Source: an uncultured Clostridia bacterium (GTDB taxonomy: Bacteria; Bacillota; Clostridia; TANB77; CAG-508). Taken from it: a stretch of DNA of 21,073 nucleotides. The stretch covers positions 1-21,073 of the forward strand of contig CANRML010000010.1 in the NCBI GenBank assembly GCA_947631725.1. Direction: 5' to 3'. The notes under the pieces were generated by a model, which made no database searches, was not told the origin of the DNA, and saw only the letters and a program-made list of their open reading frames with translations. Positions 14,257-21,073 of this stretch are shown piece after piece (positions within the stretch are counted from its first letter, which is position 1; every line of letters begins with the position of its first letter). A program made the translations under genes and the position numbers.

Positions 14257-15231
14257 TTATACATTATTAAAATATGTTTCTATTTCTTCTAGTAATTCTT
14301 TTGCATTGTCTATTTGATTTATTTTATCGCGAAATTCACTAGAATTTTTTAGTCCTTTTGTGTACCATGCTATTGGCTTTCTGAGTTCTCTAATAGCTGT
14401 AATTTCTGATTTTTCTTCTAATTCCATAGCAATATGTTCTTTTAATACTTCTAATCTTTCTTGTTTTGATATTTCTGGTAATTTTTCTCCTGTTTTCAAA
14501 AAATATTGAATTTTTTTAAATATCCACGGATTTCCAAATGTTCCCCTTCCAATCATTATTGCATCTACTCCTGTTGTTTCAAACATTTGATATGCTGTTT
14601 CTTCATCTGCAACATCGCCATTTCCGATTACTGGAATATTAACCGCTTCTTTTACTTTTTTTATAATATCCCAATCTGCTTTTCCTGAATAAAATTCACT
14701 TCTTGTTCTTCCATGTATTGTTATTGCTGATGCTCCTGCATTTTCTGCCATTTGTGCAAATTCAACTGCCACAATGTTATTATTATCCCAGCCTTTTCTT
14801 ATTTTTACTGTAACTGGCTTATCTGTATTTTTTACAACTGCTTGAATAATTTTTTCTGCTTTCGGAATATCTAATAATAGTTTGCTTCCATCATTATTTT
14901 TTACAACCTTTGGTGCTGGGCATCCCATATTAATATCAATAATATCTGCTTTTTCATTTATATATTTAGTAGCAAATGCCATGCTTTCTTCTTCACTGCC
15001 AAAGATTTGAATTCCTATTGGTCTTTCTTCTCCTTCTGTATTTAACAATAGTTTAGTTTTACTGTCATTATGAAAAATGGCTTTGCTACTTATCATTTCA
15101 GTAAATACTAAACCTGCTCCATATTCTTTGCAAATTTTTCTATATGTTTTATCTGTAATTCCTGCCATTGGTGCTAAAAATATATTATTTTTTATTTCTA
15201 CATTACCTATTTTTATTGGTTTTAAGTACAT
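14257..15231 (-). CDS. dusB: tRNA-dihydrouridine synthase DusB
   Basis: A 324-aa FMN-dependent TIM-barrel enzyme reducing uridine to dihydrouridine in tRNA. Visible motifs are FLAPMAGITDKTYR (18-31), FTEMISS (43-49), IQIFGSE (75-81), the catalytic-loop DINMGCPAPKVVKNNDGS (C104 as acid), VTVKIRKGWD and ITIHGRTRSEFYSG. Also present are IPVIGNGDV and IMIGRGTFGNPWIF. This is the typical full-length bacterial DusB. The ATG at 15231 has AAAGGAG about 6 bases upstream, directly next to a terminator-like hairpin. It is in the rodA to mazF direction. Confidence 0.96.
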   Translation of the reverse strand: MYLKPIKIGNVEIKNNIFLAPMAGITDKTYRKICKEYGAGLVFTEMISSKAIFHNDSKTKLLLNTEGEERPIGIQIFGSEEESMAFATKYINEKADIIDINMGCPAPKVVKNNDGSKLLLDIPKAEKIIQAVVKNTDKPVTVKIRKGWDNNNIVAVEFAQMAENAGASAITIHGRTRSEFYSGKADWDIIKKVKEAVNIPVIGNGDVADEETAYQMFETTGVDAIMIGRGTFGNPWIFKKIQYFLKTGEKLPEISKQERLEVLKEHIAMELEEKSEITAIRELRKPIAWYTKGLKNSSEFRDKINQIDNAKELLEEIETYFNNV

Positions 15232-15243
15232 CTCTTCTCCTTT

Positions 15244-15277
15244 TAAAAAAGCAATAAAGAGTTATTACTCTATTGCT
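15244..15277 (-). terminator. Terminator-like hairpin between rodA and dusB
   Basis: On the minus strand AGCAATAGAGT and ACTCTTTATTGCT pair (11 bp with a small bulge, loop AATA) and are followed by six T. It begins at the rodA stop. The T-run touches the dusB ribosome-binding site, so the hairpin is also an attenuator-like gate for dusB. Confidence 0.7.
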
Positions 15278-16384
15278 CTATTTTACAAATATTGATTTTT
15301 GTCTTTTTCCACTTATATTTAATAATATTCCTATCATCATATATGTAGTAATCATTGAACTACCACCATAGCTTATAAATGGAAGTGGTACTCCTGTAAT
15401 TGGTAATAGTCCCATAACCATCCCTATATTTTCTATCATATGGAACATCAAAATTCCTGCTATTCCTGCAGATATTATTGTCCCTGTACTGTCCTTTGCT
15501 GTTTTTGCAATATATAATGTTTTAGTAACTAAAATAACATATAATATTATAATTAAACCTGCTACTAGAAATCCCATTTCTTCTCCTATAACAGAGAATA
15601 TGAAATCTGTTGTTTTGGGATATAAAAAGCCTAATTGAGTTTGATTGCCTTTCAATAATCCCATCCCAGTAAGTCCTCCTGCTCCTATTGCTAACTTAGA
15701 TTGTAAAATATTATATCCTGCTCCTCTTGGCTCTGATTCTGGATGTAAAAATATGTCTATTCTTGTTTTAGCATGTTCTGGTAATACAAAATTATATAAT
15801 AGTGGAACTGAAATAGCTATTAATAAGAAAACTGCAATTATATATTTCTTATCAATCCCTGCTGCAAAAAGCATTAATGCAGTTGCAACAAAAAATGCAA
15901 TTGCTGTACCATAATCTGGTTGTTTTGCTATTAATAATACAGGAACTATCAATGCAGCTAATATGATTAATATTTTTAGGGGTTTATTTATTTCTTGTTT
16001 TCCTTTTTCTTGAATTTTATTAATAACTAAAGTTAGAAATAAAATAACAAATATTTTCGCAAATTCTCCTGGTTGAAAAGAAAACCCTCCTATTGTAAAC
16101 CAGCTACTTGCCCCATTTATTGGAGTAGTAAATAATACTGCAAATAGAAGTATTAAAAATGCACCATAAAAAAATGGAGATAGCCTAACAAGTGTCTCAT
16201 AATTTATAAACATAAAGGCTACCATTATTACTAGGCTTATTCCAAACCATATTAATTGTTTTTGAAATTCGTCATAATCGGTATTTTGTGTTGCTGAAAA
16301 TAATGCTACCAATCCAATAATAGATAAAATAATTGCAACAACAACAATTACCCATTCCATATTTTTCAATTCTTTTTTTCGCAT
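15278..16384 (-). CDS. rodA: RodA, SEDS peptidoglycan polymerase for elongation
   Basis: A 368-aa polytopic SEDS-family glycosyltransferase. About ten membrane segments are visible. Key SEDS features are the PTPINGASSWFTIGGFSFQPGEFAKI-type loop (about 86-111), the KQPDYGTAIAF segment (Asp, 154-164), and GAGYNILQSKLAIGAGGLTGMG. YPKTTDFIFSVIGEEMGF and PFISYGGSSMITTYMMIGILL near the end are also typical. RodA with a class B PBP builds the lateral wall. It follows minE by 15 bases with a weak AGAGAG ribosome-binding site. The order minD-minE-rodA matches the classical clostridial mre/min/rodA cluster, with mreBCD and minC not seen here. Confidence 0.95.
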   Translation of the reverse strand: MRKKELKNMEWVIVVVAIILSIIGLVALFSATQNTDYDEFQKQLIWFGISLVIMVAFMFINYETLVRLSPFFYGAFLILLFAVLFTTPINGASSWFTIGGFSFQPGEFAKIFVILFLTLVINKIQEKGKQEINKPLKILIILAALIVPVLLIAKQPDYGTAIAFFVATALMLFAAGIDKKYIIAVFLLIAISVPLLYNFVLPEHAKTRIDIFLHPESEPRGAGYNILQSKLAIGAGGLTGMGLLKGNQTQLGFLYPKTTDFIFSVIGEEMGFLVAGLIIILYVILVTKTLYIAKTAKDSTGTIISAGIAGILMFHMIENIGMVMGLLPITGVPLPFISYGGSSMITTYMMIGILLNISGKRQKSIFVK

Positions 16385-16398
16385 TATACAAACTCTCT

Positions 16399-17175
16399 TT
16401 ATTTTTTATTTTTAGGTTCTTTTTTAGCTGCTTTTTTCGTTGTTTTCTTTTCTTCTTGTTTAGGCTCTTCTTTAGGAGCTTCTTCTGGTTTTGTTGTAGA
16501 TTCTTCTTTTTCCTTTTTAGGTTCTTCTGGTTTATTTTCTTCTACTACATTTTCTTTTTTCTCTTCTTCAATTTTTTTCTCTTCTATTTTCTCTTGCTCA
16601 TCATTTTTTGTTTCTTGATTATTATCTTGATCTTGTTTTTCTTCTTTTTTAGATTCTGTTTCTGTTTTTTCTTCTTGCTTTTGTTCTTGTTCTACTTTTG
16701 CTTCTTCTTTTTCAGCTACTTGTTTTTGTGTTTTATTTTCTTCTGGTTCAGGTTTTACTTCTTCTGCTTTTTCTTCTACTTTTTGTTCTATTTTTTCTTC
16801 TTCTTTTAAAGTCTCTTCCTTTGCTTTTACTTCTTTTTCTTCTTTATCTTGTTTTTTTGTCACTTTTCTAGCTTCATTTTTAATACTAACAATTGGAATA
16901 TTTGCATATAGTGCAGGTGCTCCGTTTGTTCCATCTTCATTTTCTTTATTAGTTAGTCTAACATCTATTGCTTTTTCATCTACTTCAATATATTTTTTTA
17001 TTACATCTATTATTTCTTGTTTCATTAACTCTAAAAAGTCGGCAGATACATTTGCTCTGTCTTGCATTAAAACTAGATGTAATCTTTCTTTTGCAGTATT
17101 TTTTGACTTACCTGCATCCTTTTTTTCATCTTTATTTCTTGTTTTATTAAAGAACTTAATAAAATTTTCAAACAT
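16399..17175 (-). CDS. minE: MinE with an unusually long charged C-terminal tail
   Basis: MinE is the topological specificity factor of division-site selection; it stimulates MinD ATPase and drives oscillation. Residues 1-100 look like a whole MinE: MFENFIKFF membrane helix, then TAKERLHLVLMQDRANVS (27-44, the anti-MinCD/MinD-binding segment) and ADFLELMKQEIIDVIKKYIEVDE (45-67). DVRLTNKE...ALYANIPI (71-94) follows. MinE is normally about 85-90 aa. Here the frame continues for about 158 more residues rich in E, K, Q and P (KQDKEEKEVKAKEETLKEE and so on), with no domain or cysteine. The tail ends in KKAAKKEPKNKK. Ribosome-binding site AGGAAGGGG. It starts 33 bases after minD and ends 15 bases before rodA. 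Confidence 0.92.
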   Translation of the reverse strand: MFENFIKFFNKTRNKDEKKDAGKSKNTAKERLHLVLMQDRANVSADFLELMKQEIIDVIKKYIEVDEKAIDVRLTNKENEDGTNGAPALYANIPIVSIKNEARKVTKKQDKEEKEVKAKEETLKEEEKIEQKVEEKAEEVKPEPEENKTQKQVAEKEEAKVEQEQKQEEKTETESKKEEKQDQDNNQETKNDEQEKIEEKKIEEEKKENVVEENKPEEPKKEKEESTTKPEEAPKEEPKQEEKKTTKKAAKKEPKNKK

Positions 17176-17208
17176 TATTTTTAACCCCTTCCTCTTGCAA
17201 TACTTTTA

Positions 17209-18000
17209 TTATTTTCTAAATAGTTGTTTTAATTTGGCAAAAAAACCTTTTTCAGATTTTGGTATTGTAACTTCTATTTTTTCTCCTAATACTCTTTTAG
17301 CTATTTCCATATATGCTTTTCCTGATGGTGCTTTTCTATTTTGTATTACTGGCTCTCCTTTATTTGTTTGTGTAATAATATATTCGTCATCTGGTACAAC
17401 ACCAATTAAATTGATTGATAATAAATCTACAATATCATCAACATCCATCATTTCGCCTTTTTTTATCATATTAGGTCTAATCCTATTTATGACTAATTCT
17501 GGGTTTTTAATTTCTGAAGATTCTAAAAGTCCAATAATTCTATCTGCATCACGAATAGCAGATATTTCTGCAGTTGTAACAACAATAGCTCTATCTGCTC
17601 CTGCTATTGCATTTTTAAATCCTTGCTCTATTCCTGCTGGACAATCTATTAAAATATAGTCGAACTCTTCTTTTAACTTTCTTGTTAATTTTCGCATTTG
17701 TTCTTCATTTACTGCACTTTTATCTCTTGTTTGAGCTGCTGGTAATAGGTATAAGTCTTTAAATCTTTTGTCTTTAATAAGTGCTTGTCTTAATTTGCAT
17801 TTTCCTTCTACAACATCAACAATATCATATACAATTCTATTTTCTAATCCCATAACAACATCTAGGTTTCTTAACCCAATGTCTGTATCTATTAGGGCTA
17901 CTTTTTTACCTTCTACTGCAAGACTTGCTCCTAAATTTGCTGTCGTTGTTGTTTTTCCTACTCCACCTTTACCAGATGTGATTACAATTACTTCTCCCAT
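17209..18000 (-). CDS. minD: Septum site-determining ATPase MinD
   Basis: A 263-aa ParA/MinD-type ATPase that binds the membrane as a dimer and recruits MinC and MinE. Deviant Walker A GKGGVGKTTTTANLG (10-24), DTDIGLRNLDVVMG switch region (38-51), DCPAGIEQGF (119-128), and the C-terminal amphipathic membrane helix GFFAKLKQLFRK. The start ATG has AAGGAGG about 7 bases upstream. A good promoter lies about 50 bases further up. Upstream is a terminator and a prepilin gene, so minC is not in this operon. Confidence 0.97.
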   Translation of the reverse strand: MGEVIVITSGKGGVGKTTTTANLGASLAVEGKKVALIDTDIGLRNLDVVMGLENRIVYDIVDVVEGKCKLRQALIKDKRFKDLYLLPAAQTRDKSAVNEEQMRKLTRKLKEEFDYILIDCPAGIEQGFKNAIAGADRAIVVTTAEISAIRDADRIIGLLESSEIKNPELVINRIRPNMIKKGEMMDVDDIVDLLSINLIGVVPDDEYIITQTNKGEPVIQNRKAPSGKAYMEIAKRVLGEKIEVTIPKSEKGFFAKLKQLFRK

Positions 18001-18047
18001 AATTATTTCCTCCTTAGGATTTTATGATGCTCAAAATTGATATTAAT

Positions 18048-18076
18048 ATAATATAACGAATTTGTCCAAAAGTCAA
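18048..18076 (-). promoter_or_regulatory. Promoter of the minD-minE-rodA operon
   Basis: On the minus strand TTGACT (18071-18076), 17-bp spacer, TATTAT (18048-18053), about 48 bases before the minD start codon. Confidence 0.65.
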
Positions 18077-18108
18077 TTAAGTTTGCATAAAAATTCTATT
18101 TTATAAAC

Positions 18109-18139
18109 AAAAAACGTAGATTTTCATATCTACGCTTTT
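18109..18139 (-). terminator. Rho-independent terminator of the prepilin gene
   Basis: On the minus strand CGTAGAT and ATCTACG form a 7-bp stem flanked by A and T runs, loop ATGAAA, followed by six T. It lies about 10 bases after the prepilin-like gene stop. Confidence 0.85.
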
Positions 18140-18148
18140 TGTTAATTA

Positions 18149-18640
18149 TTATCTTTCTCTTGTTGTATAATATGTATTTTTTTTGTCACCTTCTTTTATA
18201 GAAATTCCTTTAACATAAAATACACTGTGTGATGTTTCGTTTATAATATATACATCTTGATATTGATTTATAGTCTCTGTAGTTCTATCTGGATCAACTA
18301 CTTTTATTCTCTCATAGTCTTTCCCATAATGTAAGCTTAGCCCTTGTATAGCTTGCAAATCAATTACATAAAATCTGCTAGATAATTCTTCTGGATTTAA
18401 AATTTCACTTAAATCACTAATACCTGTATATTCTATACTTGCTGGTAGTTGTCCATATTCATTGAAAAACTCTTCTACTTTTCCTTCTAAGTTTTCTATA
18501 TCGCCACGCAAATATACTAATTTTTGTAAGTCTGCATTATTTTTTAAATTTGTGGAAACTGCAAATGTTACAATAATTATTACTATTACTGTTATGACTA
18601 ATGAAATAAGTGTCATCCCTCTTTCATTTACTTTTTTCAT
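18149..18640 (-). CDS. Type IV prepilin-like protein
   Basis: A 163-aa protein with a class III (prepilin) leader: MKKVNERG then MTLISLVITVIVIIIV, i.e. a short basic leader, a glycine cleavage site and a hydrophobic helix. Cut and methylated by a prepilin peptidase, the product would be a pseudopilin. Position 5 of the mature form, normally glutamate, is serine here, as in a number of clostridial pilin-like proteins. The C-terminal 130 residues are a predicted globular part (LYLRGDIENLEGKVEEFF-like helix, then beta). No other pilus gene is present in the window. The ATG at 18640 is chosen: AGAAGGG lies 11 bases upstream. The GTG nine bases earlier has only a 2-base gap to that site. Confidence 0.75.
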   Translation of the reverse strand: MKKVNERGMTLISLVITVIVIIIVTFAVSTNLKNNADLQKLVYLRGDIENLEGKVEEFFNEYGQLPASIEYTGISDLSEILNPEELSSRFYVIDLQAIQGLSLHYGKDYERIKVVDPDRTTETINQYQDVYIINETSHSVFYVKGISIKEGDKKNTYYTTRER

Positions 18641-18679
18641 CTTTGGCACATCCCTTCTAGGTTTACTTCTCTTTAGTAT

Positions 18680-18708
18680 AGTTTACTATTTTTTTATTTT
18701 TTTTTCAA
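18680..18708 (-). promoter_or_regulatory. Possible promoter of the prepilin gene
   Basis: On the minus strand TTGAAA (18703-18708), 17-bp spacer of mostly A, TAAACT (18680-18685). It overlaps the end of the spoIVFB-like gene; the spacer A-tract is unusually long. Confidence 0.4.
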
Positions 18709-19355
18709 TAGTTTTTTTCTAATATTTCATATATTCTTTGTTTATGTTTTGCAAAATTTATTTCTTTTATAACTAAAATCCATATATATATAACAATAAA
18801 AATAATTGCCATATTAAAATTATGATACAAAATAATTATTGACAATATTGTAAGTAAGCTTATTATGATTATTGATATTTTTGTTATACAATAATTTGAT
18901 ATTTTTTTTCCTTTTATTATTTCAATTATTCCTTTTATTATTCTTCCTCCATCTAATGGATATATGGGTAACATATTAAATATAAAAATGCAAATATTTG
19001 CAAATATAATTTGAAATTGTTTTATAATTTCTATTTTCATATTTGCTACAATAAAAATTATAATTACATTTACTATAGGTCCTGCTAAAGCTACAAGTAT
19101 TTTTTTTAATTCTAGCATATTTGCTTTTCCTATTTTTTTATTTATATCTTTTATTGATACCTTAAATGATATACTTACTCCTGCTGGGATAATTTCTATT
19201 TTTTCTGGCTGCATTTTTAAACAAATTCCTGCAAATAGATGTCCTAATTCATGTAACAATGCAAATTCCATCATTAATATGTATATATGTATTTGTTTTG
19301 TAAATATAAAAATAAACATAATTAAAAAAATTTTTAAATCAATACGAAATTTCAT
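18705..19355 (-). CDS. spoIVFB: SpoIVFB-like site-2 protease (M50)
   Basis: A 216-aa intramembrane zinc metalloprotease. The HExxH motif is FALLHELGHLFAG (H35, E36, H39) in a membrane helix, and the second ligand region is FNMLPIYPLDGGRI (N127, D135). IEIIPAGVSISFKV (53-66) and LVALAGPIVNVIII (88-101) are also typical of SpoIVFB. In sporulation, SpoIVFB in the outer forespore membrane cuts pro-sigma-K. The protein lacks the C-terminal CBS domain of B. subtilis SpoIVFB (288 aa); short forms without CBS exist. It begins 11 bases after the SpoIVFA-like gene, supporting the assignment. The ribosome-binding site AGAGAG is weak. Confidence 0.88.
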   Translation of the reverse strand: MKFRIDLKIFLIMFIFIFTKQIHIYILMMEFALLHELGHLFAGICLKMQPEKIEIIPAGVSISFKVSIKDINKKIGKANMLELKKILVALAGPIVNVIIIFIVANMKIEIIKQFQIIFANICIFIFNMLPIYPLDGGRIIKGIIEIIKGKKISNYCITKISIIIISLLTILSIIILYHNFNMAIIFIVIYIWILVIKEINFAKHKQRIYEILEKNY

Positions 19356-19366
19356 TATTTTTCTCT

Positions 19367-20257
19367 CTATAATTCTAAAATATTTTGGGCATTTACTGTT
19401 CTTTCTTGATATCGAATCTCAAAATGCAAATGTGGTCCTGTGGAATTTCCTGTTGACCCTACTTCTGCTATTTCTTGCCCTTGTGTTACATGGTCTCCTT
19501 GTTTTACATACAAATTATTACAATGTGCATAAATAATGCTTACTTCTCCTATTTGTATTTTTAAATGTTTTCCATAATCCCCTTCTTCTGAAGCTAATAC
19601 AACTTCTCCATCTGTACTTGAATATATTTTAGTTCCTAAATTTGCAGCTATATCTGTACCTGTATGATTTTTAGGAACTCTCCCTGTTGCTTGTTCTCGG
19701 TAGCCATAGCCTGATGTAATAGTTCCTGATATTGGCTTTATAAATGTTGTTGTATTTTTTACATTTTGGATATCTTGTTCTTCTTGCGATAATGTTATTT
19801 GATTTTGCTCTTCTTCAGCACCTCCAATTGCATCTTGATTTTGTTCTTCATTTGTTGTTTGTTCTTCTGGTATTATTTCATTTGTTTGTTCTTCTGATTT
19901 AGGTTGTTCTTCTTGTGTTTCATTTCCTTTTATGTTTTGATTAAAAGTAATAATTGAATTTTTTATATTTTCATAGATTTCTATAAAATTTGTATCATAT
20001 TCTAGTATTTCTTTAGTTTTATTAATTATATTTTCAGAAAAAATACTTCCACTATTTTGAATTGTATATATCAAAAAATATATACAAACACATATTAATA
20101 TTTGTATTATCATTTTCTTAAGTAATTTTATGTCTTTTTTATTATCATTTATTGGTACTTTTTGTGTTCTATTTTGAGTGCCATTTAGGCTTTTTCTTCT
20201 TAAATATATTTCTTCCGCTTTTCTTATTCTTTCTTCTACTGATATACTTTTTTCCAT
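19367..20257 (-). CDS. spoIVFA: SpoIVFA-like M23 (LytM) membrane protein
   Basis: A 296-aa protein with a cytoplasmic N-terminus (1-48), one membrane segment (about 49-66), a linker and low-complexity E/Q/T-rich stretch (110-165) and a C-terminal M23 domain (170-296). The zinc and catalytic residues of active M23 enzymes are present: KNHTGTDIA (H198, D202), YAHCNNL (H245) and GPHLHFE (H276, H278). Its place next to a SpoIVFB-like protease suggests the SpoIVFA role, holding SpoIVFB inactive until SpoIVB signals. SpoIIQ-like or a plain peptidoglycan hydrolase are alternatives. The start ATG has AAGGAGGAG about 13 bases upstream. A sigma-E-like pattern (TCATAAA, 15 bases, ATACGAT on the minus strand, 20296-20324) is possible but weak. 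Confidence 0.82.
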   Translation of the reverse strand: MEKSISVEERIRKAEEIYLRRKSLNGTQNRTQKVPINDNKKDIKLLKKMIIQILICVCIYFLIYTIQNSGSIFSENIINKTKEILEYDTNFIEIYENIKNSIITFNQNIKGNETQEEQPKSEEQTNEIIPEEQTTNEEQNQDAIGGAEEEQNQITLSQEEQDIQNVKNTTTFIKPISGTITSGYGYREQATGRVPKNHTGTDIAANLGTKIYSSTDGEVVLASEEGDYGKHLKIQIGEVSIIYAHCNNLYVKQGDHVTQGQEIAEVGSTGNSTGPHLHFEIRYQERTVNAQNILEL

Positions 20258-20260
20258 ATA

Positions 20261-20320
20261 AAAAACATCTCCTCCTTAGTTTTGTCCTTTTTTTAATCGT
20301 ATTCAAGACGAGATGTTTTT
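20261..20320 (-). repeat. Inverted repeat overlapping the spoIVFA ribosome-binding site
   Basis: AAAAACATCTC and GAGATGTTTTT are perfect 11-bp arms (20310-20320 and 20261-20271) around a 38-base loop. The 3' arm begins inside the GGAGGAG of spoIVFA and runs into T just before its ATG. It could terminate the transcript of the preceding gene and at the same time hide part of the ribosome-binding site. Confidence 0.6.
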
Positions 20321-20325
20321 ATGAT

Positions 20326-20685
20326 TTATTTTATTAATATAAATATCATTTCTACAATGCATAAAATTGATGTAATATATAGATATTTTTTCATTTTTTT
20401 GTATTTCCTATTTATTTTTTTATTTATAATTTCTTTCTTTTTATTGTTCTCTATATTGGTCATATAATGGTCAATAATCATTTCTGCTTCTTTTATAATA
20501 TAGTCTTTTGGCTTTTCTTTTGAGATATCTTTTTTGGTGTTTTTATTTATTTCATTTTCAATACAGTTTTGTAGTTCTGTTTCTTTAATCTTTATATTTT
20601 TCTTTAAAACTATCATTGCCTCTTCAATCATATTTGATGGTACATTTTTTAATACCACCATATTTTTTAGATTACTTGATTCCAT
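20326..20685 (-). CDS. Small C-terminally anchored helical protein, 119 aa
   Basis: I do not recognise this protein. Residues 1-95 are strongly charged, rich in K, E, N and I, and predicted helical (KNVPSNMIEEAMIVLKKNIK near the start, IIKEAEMIIDHYM in the middle). A basic patch KKINRKYKKMKK (about 88-99) precedes one C-terminal membrane segment (about 100-118). This resembles a tail-anchored protein with the bulk in the cytoplasm. The start ATG has AGGAGG about 6 bases upstream. It lies 71 bases after the V-ATPase-F-like gene and 68 bases before the spoIVFA-like gene, on the same strand; a link to sporulation is only positional. Confidence 0.65.
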   Translation of the reverse strand: MESSNLKNMVVLKNVPSNMIEEAMIVLKKNIKIKETELQNCIENEINKNTKKDISKEKPKDYIIKEAEMIIDHYMTNIENNKKKEIINKKINRKYKKMKKYLYITSILCIVEMIFILIK

Positions 20686-20756
20686 TTGTAAACCTCCTAA
20701 AAAATTATGTAGTTATTTTAATTATTTCCATAATTTTCTAGTTTATACATACCATT

Positions 20757-21002
20757 TTACTTTTTACTAGGTGTAATCACAATATTTAATTGATTACTAT
20801 ATTTATAGTTGTTAATTAGTTTCTCTGAAAAACTTGCAAGTTCACTTGGCATAAAAATTGTAGTGTATTTCTTGTTTTTTAATTCTTCAATTTTATTATC
20901 TATTTGCTCAGGATTTTCAATTTCAAATACGTCCATCCCAAGTCCTTTTGGAATTTTATAACTTAAAGTGTCATTTTTATACTTTAAAAAAGAAACTTTC
21001 AT
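20757..21002 (-). CDS. V-type ATPase subunit F-like protein, 81 aa
   Basis: An 81-aa protein whose layout matches the F subunit of V/A-type ATPases: KIPKGLGMDVFEIENPEQ, then IDNKIEELKNKKYTTIFMP, SELASFSEKLINNYK and the final LNIVITPSKK, where F subunits have ...IIPIPS. F subunits are about 100 aa; this one lacks the usual MKIAVIGD opening and begins MKVSFLKYKND. The ATG at 21002 has GGAGG about 5 bases upstream. No other ATPase subunit gene is in the window; the upstream side is cut by the window end. It could be a stray F-fold protein with a regulatory job. Moderate certainty from pattern alone. Confidence 0.6.
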   Translation of the reverse strand: MKVSFLKYKNDTLSYKIPKGLGMDVFEIENPEQIDNKIEELKNKKYTTIFMPSELASFSEKLINNYKYSNQLNIVITPSKK

Positions 21003-21073
21003 ATTTACCTCCATAATTAGTATTAACATATGGCAATTATATTATTCTATATAAGTTTTATAAATAATAAAAA

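Noticed and set aside
16333..16809. 158-aa plus-strand frame made almost wholly of phenylalanine and leucine
   Set aside because: It is the antisense image of the glutamate/lysine-rich MinE tail; no ribosome-binding site and no natural composition.

Overview
The window is strongly AT-rich and uses Gram-positive ribosome-binding sites (AGGAGG-type) almost everywhere. It carries several endospore genes: a PdaA-type deacetylase, YqfC, YqfD, a SpoIVFA/SpoIVFB-like pair and a GerS-related protein. It also has an agr-type peptide quorum-sensing system, MinD/MinE and RodA. This points to a spore-forming, low-GC member of the Clostridia (Bacillota), probably an anaerobe and possibly an uncultured gut lineage. 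No species can be named from the sequence alone.

Layout. (a) 33-581: a small hypothetical gene and a tRNA-Gly(TCC) with its own consensus promoter. (b) 620-6835, minus strand: one tight co-directional run, in transcription order pdaA, yqfC, yqfD, an unknown 404-aa protein, ybeY, a DUF3048 (YerB-like) protein, a YlbF-family protein and a YugP-like membrane metallopeptidase. The unknown protein sits where phoH normally lies between yqfD and ybeY. (c) 7004-10146: a complete but rearranged agr locus. agrA and agrC read rightward from a strong promoter, agrB and agrD read leftward, and the two operons converge on a bidirectional terminator. The 39-codon agrD gene is easy to miss. agrC is broken by a single-base +1 frame change at the codon pair CCT-CGG. 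(d) 10261-12112, minus: an RluA-family pseudouridine synthase, a SAM methyltransferase and a small membrane protein. (e) 12232-13188, plus: an HD-GYP protein. (f) 13213-18000, minus: a MazF/NdoA-like endoribonuclease without an adjacent antitoxin, a GerS-related protein, DusB, RodA, a MinE with a 158-residue charged tail, and MinD. No minC is adjacent. (g) 18149-21002, minus: a lone prepilin-like protein, a SpoIVFB-like site-2 protease, a SpoIVFA-like M23 protein, a small anchored protein and a V-ATPase-subunit-F-like protein.

How it fits together. In the agr locus, AgrB would process AgrD into a cyclic peptide, the AgrC sensor would detect it and AgrA would bind DNA. As written, AgrC stops before its ATPase domain, so signalling fails unless the ribosome changes frame or the base is an error. 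The agrAC promoter shares its -35 region with a divergent promoter facing the pdaA/yqfCD operon, a possible physical link between quorum sensing and sporulation genes. Most other genes belong to sporulation, cell-shape or RNA-modification functions.

The items most worth a second look are the convergent agr locus with an unusual two-cysteine AgrD, the CCT-CGG frameshift in agrC, the MinE tail and the unknown protein in the phoH position.
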